A stretch of DNA of 64,000 bases. Origin: Brachycybe producta (lineage: Eukaryota; Arthropoda; Diplopoda; Playtdesmida; Andrognathidae). Positions 11,489 to 26,400 of the stretch are shown here, piece after piece; position 1 is the stretch's first letter, and each line of letters starts with the position of its first letter. The notes under the pieces were generated by a model, which had not been told where the DNA came from, ran no database searches, and was given only the letters and a program-made list of their open reading frames with translations. Location: contig JAUPFP010000022.1 of the NCBI GenBank assembly GCA_036925085.1, forward strand, positions 754,501-818,500. The letters run 5' to 3'. A program made the translations under genes and the position numbers.

Positions 11489-14400
11489 GTGAGAGTTGAG
11501 TGCAACAAACTGCTTTTACCGCCTCCTCACCACCACTAAAAACCGCCTAGCGCCACCCCCCTCCCTCCCTCCCGGTAAACCTTCCGAACCGGTTTTTCAC
11601 GATGATAAATTAACTATTTTTTAGAAAGCAAAATTTTTTATATTCTCATGAAAATCTTGTCTTGGTTTTTCTGTTTCTCTTTTTCTATTTCTCTCTCTCC
11701 TCCCCCTGTCTTTCTCGTTCTCTCTTTCTATCTTTTTCTTTCTCTTTTCTCTCGTTCTCTTTTTTTTTCATTCTCTTTCTCTCGCTTCCTCTTTCTATCT
11801 CTATTTTTCTTTCTGCTCATTTTTCTCACTTTTTCATCTCTACTCTTACACACTCTCTCTCTTATTCTCTTACTCTCTGTCTTTCTTACTCTCTCATTCT
11901 CTTACTCTCTGTCTTTCTTACTCTCTCTCTCTCTTATTCTCTTACTCTCTGTCTTTCTTACTCTCTCTCTCTTATTCTCTTACTCTCTGTCTTTCTTACT
12001 CTCTCTCTCTCTCTCTTATTCTCTTACTCTCTGTCTTTCTTACTCTCTCTCTCTCTTATTCTCTTACTCTCTGTCTTATTCTCTTTCTCTTTCTCTTATT
12101 CTCTTACTTTCTCTTATTCTCTTACTTTCTCTTACTTTCTCTTATTCTCTTACTTTCTCTCATTCTCTTACTTTCTCTCATTCTCTTACTCTCTCTCTTA
12201 TTCTCTTACTCTCTCTCTTATTCTCTTACTCTCTCTCATTCTCTTACTCTCTCTCATTCTCTTACTCTCTCTCATTCTCTTACTCTCTCTTATTTTCTCA
12301 CTCTTTCGTACTCTTTCTCTTACTCTCGTACTTTCTCGCGCTCTTTCTTACTCTCGTTCTTTCTACCTATCTCCGCTTCTCTCGTTCTTTCTACCTATCT
12401 CTTTTCTCTTACTCTTTCTCTCTTGCTCTCGCTCTCTCTCTATCTCTTTTTTCTCTCTTGCTCTCTCTCTCTATCATGTATCTTTTAAAAACTTGCTGAA
12501 AGTTTTCACGTAATCACGAATCTGAACATTTTATTATTATTATCACTATTAATGATGAGGATTTAAAATTTTTCTATCTTAACCTGACCTTAAAACAAAA
12601 GTCTAGACGACGAAATCTGGTCATGTGAATATCGATATATCGATGTCGAAAGAAATTTTTTTATATTGATATAATTTCTTATTGATATATGGGAGCCGAC
12701 AGAAAAATAAAATCGGCGGCGGTGGCGTGAACTCTGCGCCGTTTGTTTGTGGTGCGCAGAAAAACAAAAACCGCCGGCGCTCGGCGCGGCGTTGTTCACT
12801 TGCTTGAAAAAAGCAACTTGTGTTTAGAAAAAATTACAAATTATGTATATCGTATCGGACTTATATCGATATTTAATATCGAAACTCTTAAGTGCGTTTT
12901 TTCTTCACTCGTCCACTTTGTACGGCATTATTACAGACAAGCGCCTTTTAGTGGTTGAGATGGACTGCAAATTATTTGGCGTGTAGCTGCGAAACCAACT
13001 CATTCGAATTGACAACCAATTAGAATTTTATTGGCCCCGCCCTTTTATGAGCGTCATCAATATCTAATTGGTTTGATACTTGGTCTGACGTCACATGTCC
13101 CGCCCTTTTCAATTTCTAATTGGTTGACTTTTGGTCTGACGCTGGTAAAAGGGCGGGGCCAATAAAATTTTAATGCTGGGCACAATACAGGCAATTAGAA
13201 ATCGGGACAAACAGAAGTTGGCTCCGCCTTTTTTATGACGACCGGCAACTTCTAATTGGTTTGTTGTGTGGGGTTTGACGTTGAAAAGGGGGGAGCATGT
13301 GACGTCAGACTACATAACCAACCAATTAGAAGTTGCGTTCGTCATAAAAAGGGCGGAGCCCACTTCTGTTTGTCCTGATTTCTAATTGCCTGCGGCACAA
13401 TTGCCTGTACAACCAACGGTTAGGAAAGTAGTTGAATGAAATGCAGAAAGTGGTTTATATTGAGTAGACTGGGGTCTGCCATAAGCTGACACTGGCATTT
13501 AGAAATCAGGGACAACTTCAGTTGGCTCCGCCCTTGTTATGACGACCGGCAACTTCTAATTGGTTGGTTATGTAGTCTGACGTCACATGCTCCGCCCTTT
13601 TCAACGTCGAACCACACAACAAACCAATCAAAGTTGCCGGTCGTCATAACAAGGGTGGAGCCAACTGAAGTTCTTCCCGATTTCTAAATGTCTGTGCCAT
13701 AAGCTGACTACTTGTAGCAGTTCGTCTTGGCCACTAAAAGTCGCTCGTGTGCAATTGCCCCAAATGGTGTTGTAACACCGTCATGTTTACGGTGCTAAAT
13801 TTTCTTCTTGAATTTGGTCCTTTAATGTATTCTATAGGAAAATGCAAAAAAAGAAAGATGGCGAGGGGGGTGGGGAGGTGTGTTAAACTGGATTTTGTAA
13901 TTTCTGTTGTTGGCAACAAACCTGGTAGCAGTTCTATTTTTCTACGTAGAGATAGATATACATAGATAATTTAGGTCTGTGCTACTAGTTTCAGGAGATA
14001 ATTGGACCTAGTTTTTTTGATATTACTTAATAAACTTGACCTTAAATCAAGGTGAACTTAAGTTTAGAAGAAGAAAGAAACAAATACAATGAAGAAAATC
14101 TGGCCGTGGGAATTTCCATATTTAATTTATTTCTCATTAGGAGGAAAACAAAAAACGGTTTTAGTTGAAAACAGAAATGAAAATTATTCAGAACAACTAG
14201 ACCTGTGCGCCGCCTGGCGAAACCGCCGCCGCCGGTGTTTTTAAAGCAAAAAACGCCGCCGCTCGCCGCTTGTACTTTTTTTTTAAAACCCGCCGCCACT
14301 CGCCGCCGGTGTATGACTGGAGGCCGCCGAATTCAATTTTGTTTTGGTTGGTTTTGTTTCAAAAACTGCCATAGGAATGAAATGATACCATATTCTATAT

Positions 14401-17400
14401 TTATCGATTTCAATTTGTATCGATAATTACCACATTCACTATATCGATATATATGTTCAATTCCAGTCGCCGCCGCCGCTGCTCGTATTTACCCTCGCCC
14501 GCCGCCGCCGATCAATATGCTACGGTGCACAGGTCTAAGAACAACGTGCTCGCAATTAGTTCTTAATGGTTTTCATAGATGGAGCCACAACGGTGTACAG
14601 GCAATTAGAAATCGGGACGAACAGAAGTTGGCTCCGCCCTTTTTATGACGACCGGCAACTTCTAATTGGTTGGTTATGTAGTCTGACATCACATGCTCCG
14701 CTCTTTTCAACGTCAGCCTACATAACCAGCCAATTAGAAGTTGCCGGTCGTCATAAAAATGGCGGAGCCAACCTATGTTTGTTCTGATTTCTAATTGATT
14801 GTCAACGGTGTTGCATGAGCTGTGACGTGTCATATTCATACTGTAGGTGTCTATGGACAATTAGCGTCGTTGATTGACCGTTGAGTTTAAAAATGTCCCA
14901 TAAGTAAATCTATGAATGTGACTTCATGAAAGATGATGCAACTGTTTGATAAACCGGTTAGTTTAAAATTGTTTTGGGCTTTTGTGTAGCTGATTTCTGC
15001 TTTTTAAACAGGCAAGTAAAGACAGAAACACGCAGACGTTTGCTACGCCTTTTTATGAACGTCAGACCAATTATCAACCAATTGGAAAATTGAAAAGTGC
15101 GGAGCATGTGACGTCAGGACACATAACAAACTAATTAGAAGTCACTAGTCCTCAAAAGGGGCGGAGCAGACGTCTGCGTGTTCCTGTCTTTACTTGCCTG
15201 TGCTTTTTGACGGGTCTGTGAATGTTAAGTTGAAATATGATGCAACTGTTTGCTAAACCGTTTAGTTTAAAAAGGTTTGGGCTGTTTTGTAGCTGATTTC
15301 TGCTTTTTAGCGGATCTTTGAATGTTAAGTCATGAAAGATGATGCAACTGTTTGCTAAAGCGGTTAGTTTAAAAAACGTTTTTAGGCTGCTGCTTTTGTA
15401 GCGGATTATTCATCTTTTGGAAAGAGAAAGAGAAGAAAAAAAGCCTCGCCCAATTTTTCTCCTTCCTTTCACCTTCATTTCTTAAGTTATGAAGCGGTTC
15501 ATTGATTCAATTCGTAAATTCCGCTCTTTTTTAATGGATTATTTTTTTCTCCTTATTCTGCTCGTGCAGTGTGTGTATTTTGTGTGTGCGCGCGCACGCG
15601 TTCAAGGTTGAGGAAGTTTTTAGTTCCTCGGTAAAAAAAAGGAACTTAAAAACTTTTTTTATAATCTTGATGCATCAGCAGTTTAGCAATAAAAAAAATG
15701 TCCAGATGTAGAGAAAGAGCCTCAGGGAGGAGGGTAGATGAGGTGGGATTTGAGGGTATCAGCCATGGGTCTCTTTTTCTCCCTCTCCCTTCACAGGCAT
15801 GTAAAGACAGGAAGATACAGTCGTTTGCTTCGCCCTTTTATGAGCGTCAGACTAAATGTCAACCAATTGGAAATTGAAAAGGGCGGTGCACGTGACGTCA
15901 GACCACATAATAGACCAATTAGAAGTTGCTGGTCCTCATAAAAGGGACGGAGCAAATGACTGTATTTTACTGTCTTTACTTGCCTGTATTTTCTCCTCCT
16001 CCTCTTAACCCTTGGTTTTCTTCCTCCTCCTCCTCCTCCTCATCCTCGTTTCTCTAACCCCCTTTCACGATGATGGATGATGGATAATAAAAGATTTTTT
16101 TTGTTCGTCTTTGTTTTTTTTTGTTAATACTTTTCAAGGTTTTCTTTCTCTTTTTTTTTCTATGACGGTTATAAGTTATAACAACCATTTTTTTTATGAC
16201 CCTCCCTCTTCTTATTTTTTGTTTAAAAGATATTAATAGTTGTGATATGTCACGAATTCATAAAAAGAAAGAAGATACAAATTTTTATTTACAATTTTGT
16301 TTATTCGTTTGTGACAAGTGGGTGGGGATTTTTTTTTGTTGGCCCTCTTTAAAGTGCCCGGTTTTGAAGTATTTGGGTAACCAGATTTAGAAATTAAGAA
16401 TAGGCTAAAAAGCGACGATCACAAAATGAATTCGAATCCTAAAAGGTTCTCGAATTCTTTGTATTCGGTTATTTTGTTTTTGATAACTGAGACGATTTTG
16501 CAGCCGCGGTTTTCGATTTCGGGTAAACCGAAATCCCAAATAGGCATGTAAAGACAGGGACACGCAGACCGTTTGCTACGCACCTATTACGAGCGTCAGA
16601 CCAAATATCAACCAATTGAAAATTGAAAAGGGCGGAACATGTGATGTCAGACCCCATAAGAAACCAATTAGAAGTTGCCGGTCCTCATAAAAGGGGCGGA
16701 GCAAACGTCTGCGTGTTCCTGTCTTTATTTGCCTGTAAATCCCAATCTCTAGTTTTACTCATTTTATAAAGTTACGGAGCCCTGTGACGGACAGGAGATT
16801 TTTTTTAAAAATCTCGATATGTCGACTTGAATCTTGACATTTCGACTTTTAGTCTGTTTTATTCAGCCATGTTAATTGTGCCATGTTGCGCGCACCATAT
16901 TCTAATAATTAAATTATTGCTGCTACAGTACAAGAGGGCGCTTGCAATAATTTAATTTTTATAGTATGGTGCGCGCAACATGGCATAAACAACATGGTTG
17001 AATAAAAGAGATTAAAAGTCGACATGTATCGAGATTCTGGAAAAAAGTCGACATGTAAAGTCGAAATATCGAGATTTTGAAAAACACCTCGCATGTCCTT
17101 TACAGGGCTCCGTATAACGTATATTTTGCAAAAAAAAAAGTTTGGCCTTAGTAATGAGGTTTAAAAATAAGTACTGAATTAGTATATTATGTATAGGTAT
17201 ATTGAAGTTGAAATTGGTCAAGAGAAATGAGACTAGAATGGTCAGGGAAAATGGATTATTTCATTTCGGTATGAACCGGGACTTACTGAGTTTTGAAAAC
17301 AAAACAACCCCCCCCCCCCCCCCCCGCGATTATTGAAGTGATTCGTGTGGTTCGATTCGATAGCATGGTTTTTCTTGGAAACGTCAAGTTTCACTTTATA

Positions 17401-20400
17401 TGACGCGTCATGCGAGTTACGTGCACGTGCCGGAGTTGTCTGTATTCTCATAAAATATAACCTCCTCCCATTCCTCCTCTTTGCCTCACAGGCATTTAGA
17501 AATCGGGACGAACACAAGTTGGCTCCGCTCTTTTTATGACGATCGGGAACTTCTAATTGGTTGGTTATGTAGTCTGACGTCTGATGCTCCGCCTTTTTCA
17601 ACGTCGAACCACATAACAAACCAATTAGAAGTTGCCGGTCGTTATAAAAAGGTCGCAGCCAACTTGTGTTCGTCCCGATTTCTAAATGCCTGTCTTTGCC
17701 ACTTTATTTGATACGGTTCCTCTCGCAGTAAACTTTGATAGCAATCAACTGCTAAGAGGAAGAAAAATCTGATATCTGTTCAGATCGTAAAATTTTCTGG
17801 AGGTTTGTATTTCGAACATTTGTTGAAAATAAAACGACAGTTGTTTCGTGTGTGTGACTTATATTTGTTCAGAAAGGTGCGAAATCAAACATCAGTTGTG
17901 TGTCGTGTCCTTTGTCAGCTGATATTCACACCTGAATCACTAACGATTTTTTTGTTCTCTTTTATTATTTTTATATCTATTTTTCTAGGTGGTGGAATCA
18001 CCTCAAGAAGCACAGTTTCGAGAGAATGATCACCACCATCATCCACAGGTGGCGACTGCGCCACCTACATCATCCTCATCACAACAACAGCAGCAACAAC
18101 AACAACAACAAATTCCACCACCGCCGCCTCCACAGCAGCAGCAACAGCAACATATTTCGTATCCTCCTCAGCATGGACGAAGGCGCCCTTCGTTGCTGCC
18201 ACCGTCCTCGGACTACGGCAACGCTTACAATAGAGAAAGGTATAAACAGGAAAGAAATCTCTTGCCTTTTCCGCACAGTCAGGGTTGTTGGAGTGAAAGA
18301 TGCTTCTTCAGGACTGACATTAGGATACAATTCAAATTTATTTTGAAACTAGAAGAGTAACTGATGACAATTCCCCCTCGGCAATACTGTTTCAATATGA
18401 AACGGACTACATTTTGTTTGTGTAGCGTTAGATGGCGCCACTAGCCCTCCTCCCATATAAATGTACTGACACCTCTTCAACTCTCGACTCGCCTTCCTTC
18501 TTTTTTTCTCCACGTGGCAAATTTCAATTGCGTCATCGCTATTTCTACACGTGCTCTCTCTCTCTTCACTTATGAGTTGGGGGTAAGTTTGTCACGTGCT
18601 CTGATAATTAAGGTTGTTTTAGACGCGGCTTTTAGAGCTAAAAGGCTGCATTCAATTTCATCCAATTGGCGTCGAGTGTAGTTGGCCCCCCCCCCTATGG
18701 AGGACAGGCAGTTAGTTATGACGACCGGCAACTTCTAATTGGTTTGTTGCGTGGTTCGACGTTGAAAAGGGCGGAGCATGTGACGTCAGACTAGATAACC
18801 AACCAATTAGAAGTTGCCGGTAGTCATAACAAGGGCGGAGCCAACTGAAGTTCTTCCCGATTTCTAACTCCTTTCTATGGAGGTTGCAGGCGCCATCTAC
18901 CTTGCATTTACACAAGTATTTTTTTCTATGAAGCCCCCTCTTAACTTACATTTTAAAACTAAGCCATAAAAATAAGCCTTTTCTTCCCTCTTTATTTTTC
19001 TGTCCGAGAAAAAGGATTTTGAATTTTTATCTTCTCCAAATTTTTTGTCTGACCCTCGAAATTGTTTTTTTCTTCTTAATATCTTAACGGAAGTCTGTTT
19101 CTTAGAAAGAGTGAGACACACGTAAACAAGTTCTGTTTGATCCACATAACACCTGTTAAGTTACATTCTGAATGATAAAAAGGGTATTAAAGGGTTGTGG
19201 GAGATGTGGTGGTGGTGGGTGTCGTAATAAGAGAAAATAAGAAAGAAAACAACAATAGACGGAGTTTTGAGAGGTATTTTTAATTAAGGGACAGGTGTTT
19301 TCTCGTCTTCGAGACTCCTTTTCCTATTTGTGTCTCAAGAAACGGAAAGAATGTTTGGGTTTTTTTTTATACGGCAAGCTCAAGTTCCGGTTTATCTTTT
19401 TTTTTTTTTATCCAAAACAGGAACCTCGAACACTATTCTGCGTATTACGATCGTGAACTGAGTGCCAATCCTGGAATGATGCCGGCTCACAGTTATCAGG
19501 CCGTAATGTCCGGTACGATGGACGTTCAAGAGCACCATCATCATCATCAACAGCAGCAGCAGCAGCAACAACAACAACAGGTGCAGCAACATCATCATCA
19601 TCTGACCAATAAGAGGCCGAGGCTCACGATTATGGGAGATCCCAAAGGAGGTGGTGGAGGAATGGGAGGAGGAGGAGGAGGTGGAGTTGTTGGACCACAT
19701 GGAACGAGTGGAGTGGGAGGAGACTCGCACAGACAGCTCGGAATCGAAACGGAAATCAAGAGGGTCAGTAAGAGAGTAACTAATATTGTGTTTTTTTCTT
19801 TTTCTCGTATCTTTTTAGGTTTTCGACGAAAAATCGCTCAGGTTTTGTGTTTCGATCTCGGAATATAGTAAAATGTGTTCACTTTGCCTGATTGATTTCA
19901 GAACTGACCAGTGGTCAAGCTCGAATTCGTAACTAAAAAATGTCTTCACTAAGAAGGCATTGTGAGACACGGAGTTTAGAAAAAAGTTCTTTACTTGGGC
20001 TATTTTAGAAGTAACTTTAAAAAAAAAATTGAGTTTATTAACTAGAATAGTAAATGAATGAATTTTTGAACCATCTAGACTTGCACGTACCGTCGGACGT
20101 GGCCGAATTTGGCAGTTCCGAAATTGCACAAATTGTTTTTTCAAAACAGCTTTTCGAAATATCAATACGGCTGAAACGAAAATGTGGTTTTTGATAAAAA
20201 AAAAGTCTAGTTAGAGGCTAGTTTTCAAATTGGAACTCTAACCAGGTTTCTTTGGTTGAAAAACGCTTTTTTTTCCTGGTTATTTTGTCATGAAAAGACC
20301 TCCCCTTAGGACCTGATGAATGTATTAAGAAACACACAATTTTTCTTAAAGCTGACCTTTCGACCAAATTAACATAATTCAAAAGTGTAAAATCAAAATC

Positions 20401-23400
20401 ACCCAATCCCCCCACGACTCGATAGTAATTTCGTGTTAATATTTGAAAAATAAACGTTTTTATGAAATTTGATTATATGAAATTATGAAAATTGATGACT
20501 TAAAATTGGGTTATTTTTAAATTCCGATAAAAATTATTTTAAACGAACATGTAAAATAAATAATTATACATAATTCAGCTTTTAGGCCTACTATTCTGGT
20601 TTCGAAAACACTTTCTAGATTGATTTTTTTTATAAAAAAAAGTTGCTTCTGACACAGAGAGAGATAGAGATAGAGAGAGAGAGAGAGAGTAGTCAGAATT
20701 CGTTGGGAAAACAGAACTTAGAAGTAAAGCTTAAAACGTGATGCAAGACACAATAGCTCGATAGTTCATTTAAGGATAGATAGTGTTTTAAGTTTTAGCT
20801 TTGTATCTTTCGAATTTCAATCGAGATTCAAAAGAAACATTTTCCTTTTCTCTCCCCCGCTCTCGTCTCGCTTGTATTTTAATCTCATTCGTTTGCGAGT
20901 TTCTTTCGCTTCTCTTTTTCTCTCTCTTTCTCTCTTCTCTTTCTAGCTCGCTCACTCTTTCTCACACAGGCAGTTAGAAATCGGGGAGAACTTCAGTTGG
21001 CTCCGCCCTTTTTATGACGACCGACAACTTCTAATTGGTGTTGTTGTGTGGTTCAACGTTGAAAAGGGCGGAGCATGTGACGTCAGACTACATAACCAAC
21101 CAATTAGAAGTTGCCAGTCTTCATAACAAGGGCGGAGCCAACTGAAGTTCTTCCCGATTTCTAACTGCCTGTCTTTCTCACTCGCTTTTTCTCAGTTTCT
21201 CTTTTTCTCACTCGCTCTCGCGCTGTCTCTTGCTTTCGCTTTTTTTTTTTTTTTTTGCTTTCTCTCGCTTTCACGCTTTCTTGGCTTGCCTTTTCTCGCA
21301 CTCGTTCTCTTTTTGCTCTTTTTTGTGTATCGCTTCCTCTAATGATCGTTCTATTCTCTCCTCTTTTTGTGTTTCGTTCAATCTCAATCTCTCCCCCCCC
21401 CCCCTAAGAAAGAATAATTATTATGCATTGCAATCATACTTCATCTTCTACTGCAAAACAGATAAAAAGTTGTTTTTCTTTTTATCTCCTCGCAAAAAAA
21501 ATACGGCGTTGAAGTTTTGGTTCCTTTTATTAGTTCTTGTTGTTGAATTTGCAACAGAAAAAAAAAATCTCTTTTCCGTTTTCTTTTTCTCTTAGAAGAA
21601 AGAGTTCAGAGGTGAGATTTTTTCAGTTTTTTTATAATAATGGTTTTTTTTCTCTCTCAGGCGAATGACCTGCCAAAAAAACAACTTTCTTGTAGTAAAA
21701 TTCCAAGGGTAGACGAAGGACAACGTGAAAGAGAGAGAGAAGAGAGATTGTTTTAAAAATATTTTTTACCTGGCTTCTCGCTCGAGTAGACTCTCGAGAG
21801 TGGTACTCGTTCTAACTTCCAACTTTCCTTTTTTTTTCTGTGCTTACTTACTTAAATACCTACTTCATCATCTATCAACTTTTCTTTATTTTTCCTCCCT
21901 CTTTTTTTATCTCCCAACTTATCCCTTTTTTTTTAAAACCTTTTTTTTTTTTGGTAATTTTTTTTTCTTTCTTCGTGTGTGCATCAGCGTAAAAAAGTCA
22001 TTAAAATTTTGTTCCGAAAATTCTTTCACGCCTAACGTGATGAACATCTTATTACATCTTTTGTTTGGAACACTTTTTTATTGTTACGAGTCTTCTGAAT
22101 TTTTTTTTTTTTTTTTGCGATTGTTCTTCTATTTCTTCTATAACCCACTTATTTTTTTGTTCTTTTCGTTTGGAAATATTTTTTTTTTTTTGGTTGCAGC
22201 AAAAAAAAAAAAATTATAAATTTTATAGCTTCCCTGTCTTAATAAAAAAAATGCAATTCGATTACTGTTTATTAATAATAATATTACTGTTTATTATTAT
22301 TAATAGTAATATTAATAGTGTAAATAACATTCGAACCCTTGGCTGTCTTTCAGGAACAAAATTGAGAGAAACTTGAAAGTGTTTTAGTAACTAGAAAAAG
22401 TTTATTTTGAAAAATAACGCGAAAATACTCTGAAGCGTTTGAGCTTAATCACTTAAGAGTATTTTCGTGTTATTTTTCAAAATAAACGTTTTTAGAGACA
22501 AAAATTAAAAAAAAATATCGTCTGGTTAATGTTTGATCATTTTCAAACTTACATGTAAAGCTTATTTTGAAAGATGTTAATATTAACTAAGCTTAAGGCG
22601 GTTTTAGAGTGTCAGTGCGTCTCAGTGGAATTTCGATTATCCGGATCTTAGTAATCCGAACTGGCCTATCAGTGTGTTTGTTTAGTTTTAACTTCCCGAT
22701 AGTGAAGGAGAGAAATGGATGTTTAAAAAAAAAAACGGTGATTGTTCAGACCAGCACCGGTCCCATTTAGTCTGGATAATCTAGAAACTACTTATTTCAA
22801 AAAGGTGTCATCGTTAAAATTAAGAGGTGGGACGAATCCTAAATTTTCTCGAATCCGAATCCTAAAAGTTTCTCGAATCTCCCGAATTTCGAATCCTATA
22901 TTATTCATTAAGAAGATACAAATAAATTAAATAATATTAAATATTAAATTATTAATAATAAATAACAAGTGTGGCACTCAGGGTCGCCACAAGGTGATGT
23001 TGGTGGTCCAGGTACCACCGAAATTTCAACAATCGCCAGATTGTTTGTTTAGTGAACGCTTCTATTGGACGTCAATGGAGTTGAAACTAATTTTACCAAA
23101 GTTTTTAAGTTTTTTTAGGTTAAGATTCGAAAGACGATAAAAGCGCGAAAATTCGAATCTCGAATATTTTTCAAGTTTCGAGGATTCGAATGTCCCATCC
23201 GTACTTTTTTATAGTCATAAGAGAATCTCAAGTAGATATTCGATATAATTGATTAAAATACTTCACATTATTTAATTTTATTCAGTTACAAACATGATAT
23301 CTCTGAAAACTTTCAGAGCAGCTCGATCGAACTTGAGCGTTCGAATCGATTTTTGTGACGAATCACAACCGAGATCGTGATGAGGTTTTTTTGGTTTCGG

Positions 23401-26400
23401 TATGAAGTCGTACCACTGTTCGGCGATTTTGGTCAAATCGAAGGATATTTTTTTTTTGGCTGTTGCTAAATTGCATTTTTCGTGTTATTTTTTTTGTGTT
23501 AGGAACCTGCGTACAACCCTCAAGTGGAGGCAATATCTCCGACGTTGCCACCGGACGACTACCACCAAGAGTCTTCGCCTCTGAGAGCGTCGAGAGACGA
23601 CCTCTTACAACAGATATCAAAGGTGGATCGTGAAATAGCTAAGACGGAGACGCAGATTCAGAAACTAAAGAAGAAACAACAGGAGTTGGAGATGGCAGCT
23701 GCGAAACCGGACACCTCGAAGAACGAGCCGGCGGACACGAGTGCCATCGACACCAAACATCAGAGTGTTCCTCAGATAATCTATGCCGAAAACAGAGTCA
23801 GTGCGATTCGTTTTTGAACCATTTGTACTTTAAGACTAATTCGTTAAATATCATTTCGGAACAGAAGAAAGCTCAGGAATCCCACGATACTTTAGCAAAA
23901 TTAGGTCCCAAAATAGAACTGGTCAGTTTTTGGAATCGTTTTTTGAATTTTTTTTTGAAGTTCTGTGTTTTATAATTTTTGGTTTTTGTTGTTTTTTTTT
24001 TTCTTCTTCTCTTTCTCGACAGCCTCTTTATAACCAGCCTTCGGACACTGCGAGTTATCACGAGAACAAGAAGACGTAAGCATTTATAGAAACGCTGGGT
24101 TCCAGAACTTGTGTCGAATATTTTTTTTGGGGTGGGTCAAGGTGGTCTGTGGTTTGTTGGTAGAACTTCTATCGAACACTGTACTGTCGGACAGTTGTTC
24201 GATATTCAGCGATCTGATTTTTTGTTTCGAACAAAAGGTTTCGTTTATGTGGGCGATGTTTCATTTGAAATATATACACACAAAAAACCGCTTCGTTGAA
24301 CAGTTTTTCTGGTTCGTTGTCGAACAAAACGTTTAGTTCAATGTTGTTGTGTCGACAAGTGGGTAAGCGGCCTTAAAAATGGGTTCATTTTAAACTGATA
24401 TATAGAAAGCTTAATTTAAAAGATAAATATGATCAACATGAAATTAGCGTTATGGGATTGGGCTACCCCTCTAGTTTTTACAACATTTTCAAGTTTCTGA
24501 TTAAATTTCCACCTGAAACGATAGAATAATTGAGAGTTCAATTAATTATCAGCTGTTTATAAGACGAACTTTAATAGCGAAATTTAAAATAAATTTGAAA
24601 TTAATTTGTAAAAAGAATCATTTTTTAATTGTAATTTTTTAATAATAAGAAGAATATTTCTTTTAAAATACAACCCCTAGCAAGAAATTGTAAGTGTACG
24701 AGCCGAAAGTAACATTTCTGGTTTTGGTCTTCGCTTTTTGATGTTTTTTTTAGGTATTTGACTTTCAAGAAGCGACTGATGGCTCACTTTAAGAAGAGGT
24801 ATCAAGAGCGACAGATACGAGAAAAGTACCTGACCGACACGTACAACAAACTGATGCAACAGTGGCTCAAGAAAGTCGAGAGGATAGAGAACAACGTGAA
24901 GAGAAAGTGAGACTTTTTCGGAAATGAAGATTAAAAACTCTTAACCTGTCTCTCTTTTTTTAATGAGTGTTCGTATCGTATTTCTTTCAGAGTGAAGGAG
25001 GCGAAATCGAGAGAGTTCTTTGAAAAGCAGTTTCCGGAACTGAAGAAACAACGGGAGGACAAGGAGAGGTTTTCTCGGTGGGTCTCTTTTTTTATTCTTC
25101 ATCTTCTCGATACTCTTTTTTTTTTATTACCAATCCATATTTTTTTTGCTTTCGTTGTGTTGTTTTTTGTGTGTAAGTAGTTTGTTGTCCCCCATGTGTT
25201 GAGATTTCGTTACAAAACTTTGAAGTTTCATGAGCTCAGTTTTGTGAATTTGTCAAATACTGGAATATTTTTTTGTGAAGTTTCAAATTTTTTTTTAAAA
25301 AAAAGTTCACTTAAATTGGTCAAACGAATTCTTTTGATTAGGAGTAGGGCTGGCGATATTTTGGAAAAGTCAAAATCGGTCCGATATTTAAAGCAATATA
25401 TTTAAAAAAAATCTAAAAACCGAAAAATTATGGAGAGAAAAACATCAAAATTTCGAGAGAAAAATATTGAAATATCGGAAATTACAGAAAAAAACTAAAC
25501 AAGTATTAGTAATCATTTTTAAACCTACTCAATAAAAAAAATCTATTGGCAATTCAGAACCAGTTCGTCAATTACTGGAACTGATAGAACCGGTTTGCCA
25601 GTATAGTTCGAAATGATTTAAACTGGCTCCGAACCGAGTAGAAACGGTTCAGTTCTACCTTTCGCCACCCCATACTAATGTGCTGCGAAAATCTGCTAAT
25701 GCGTTTGAACCGGTTTCCAAAAAAATCGCGAACCGATTCCAAACCGGTTAGAAACAGTTCGTTTCTACTCGTTGGTACCTCTAGCTTCGGTGTGGAGGCT
25801 TAGAGACCTCTCGTGAATTGAATTTTGTTGTATACTTGACCACGATTTCTATGAATCGTAAGCAAAAAAAATTCAAATATCGATCGTTTATTTAGTAGAA
25901 AAGACTACAAAGTTTGTAACGAAATATCAATTCATCTGCATCTCTTGTTTTGTTTCATGTCATCACCATTTACGGCCCGATCACATTAGTCCTTTCACCT
26001 TCCCCCCCCCCTTTTTTTTTTACTATTTTATGTCCTATAATCCACTCGGGACACACAAAAATACCGTAAGTCACAACATCTGTGAACGAGAAAATAACAC
26101 TTTTCCACACACAAACACACGTGCACGAACACACTCACACGAAGATATGCGCACACGCACGAAAAAACACTTCCCTCCACTTCCCTTTTTGTTGGTTACG
26201 TTGTTTTTTTCCGAGGGTCGATTTCGGCGGCGGCGGTGAAATAGGAATGAAAATCATCAGGTCACATCAATCATCTATCTCATCTGTTATTCTCTCTTCC
26301 AACCTTCTCTCTTTCTCTCTCTTTGTCTCTCTATTCAACCCTCCTCCTCCTCCTCCTTCTTCGACATGTAAGCTCTCAAAAAACAAACCTCTATCTCATC

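Noticed and set aside
11648-12513. Two 283-aa Ser/Leu-rich open frames
   Set aside because: Pure CT repeats give stop-free frames; no codon or homology signal.
14566-14860. Open frames of 73-95 aa around 14.6-14.9 kb, and similar ones at 2041, 4839, 17242, 17481 and 18712
   Set aside because: They are read from family A MITEs, which share the peptide-like word NQLEV through the repeat DNA.
21230-22376. Phe-rich open frames of 103-164 aa
   Set aside because: Poly-T tracts in an intron; no splice or homology support.
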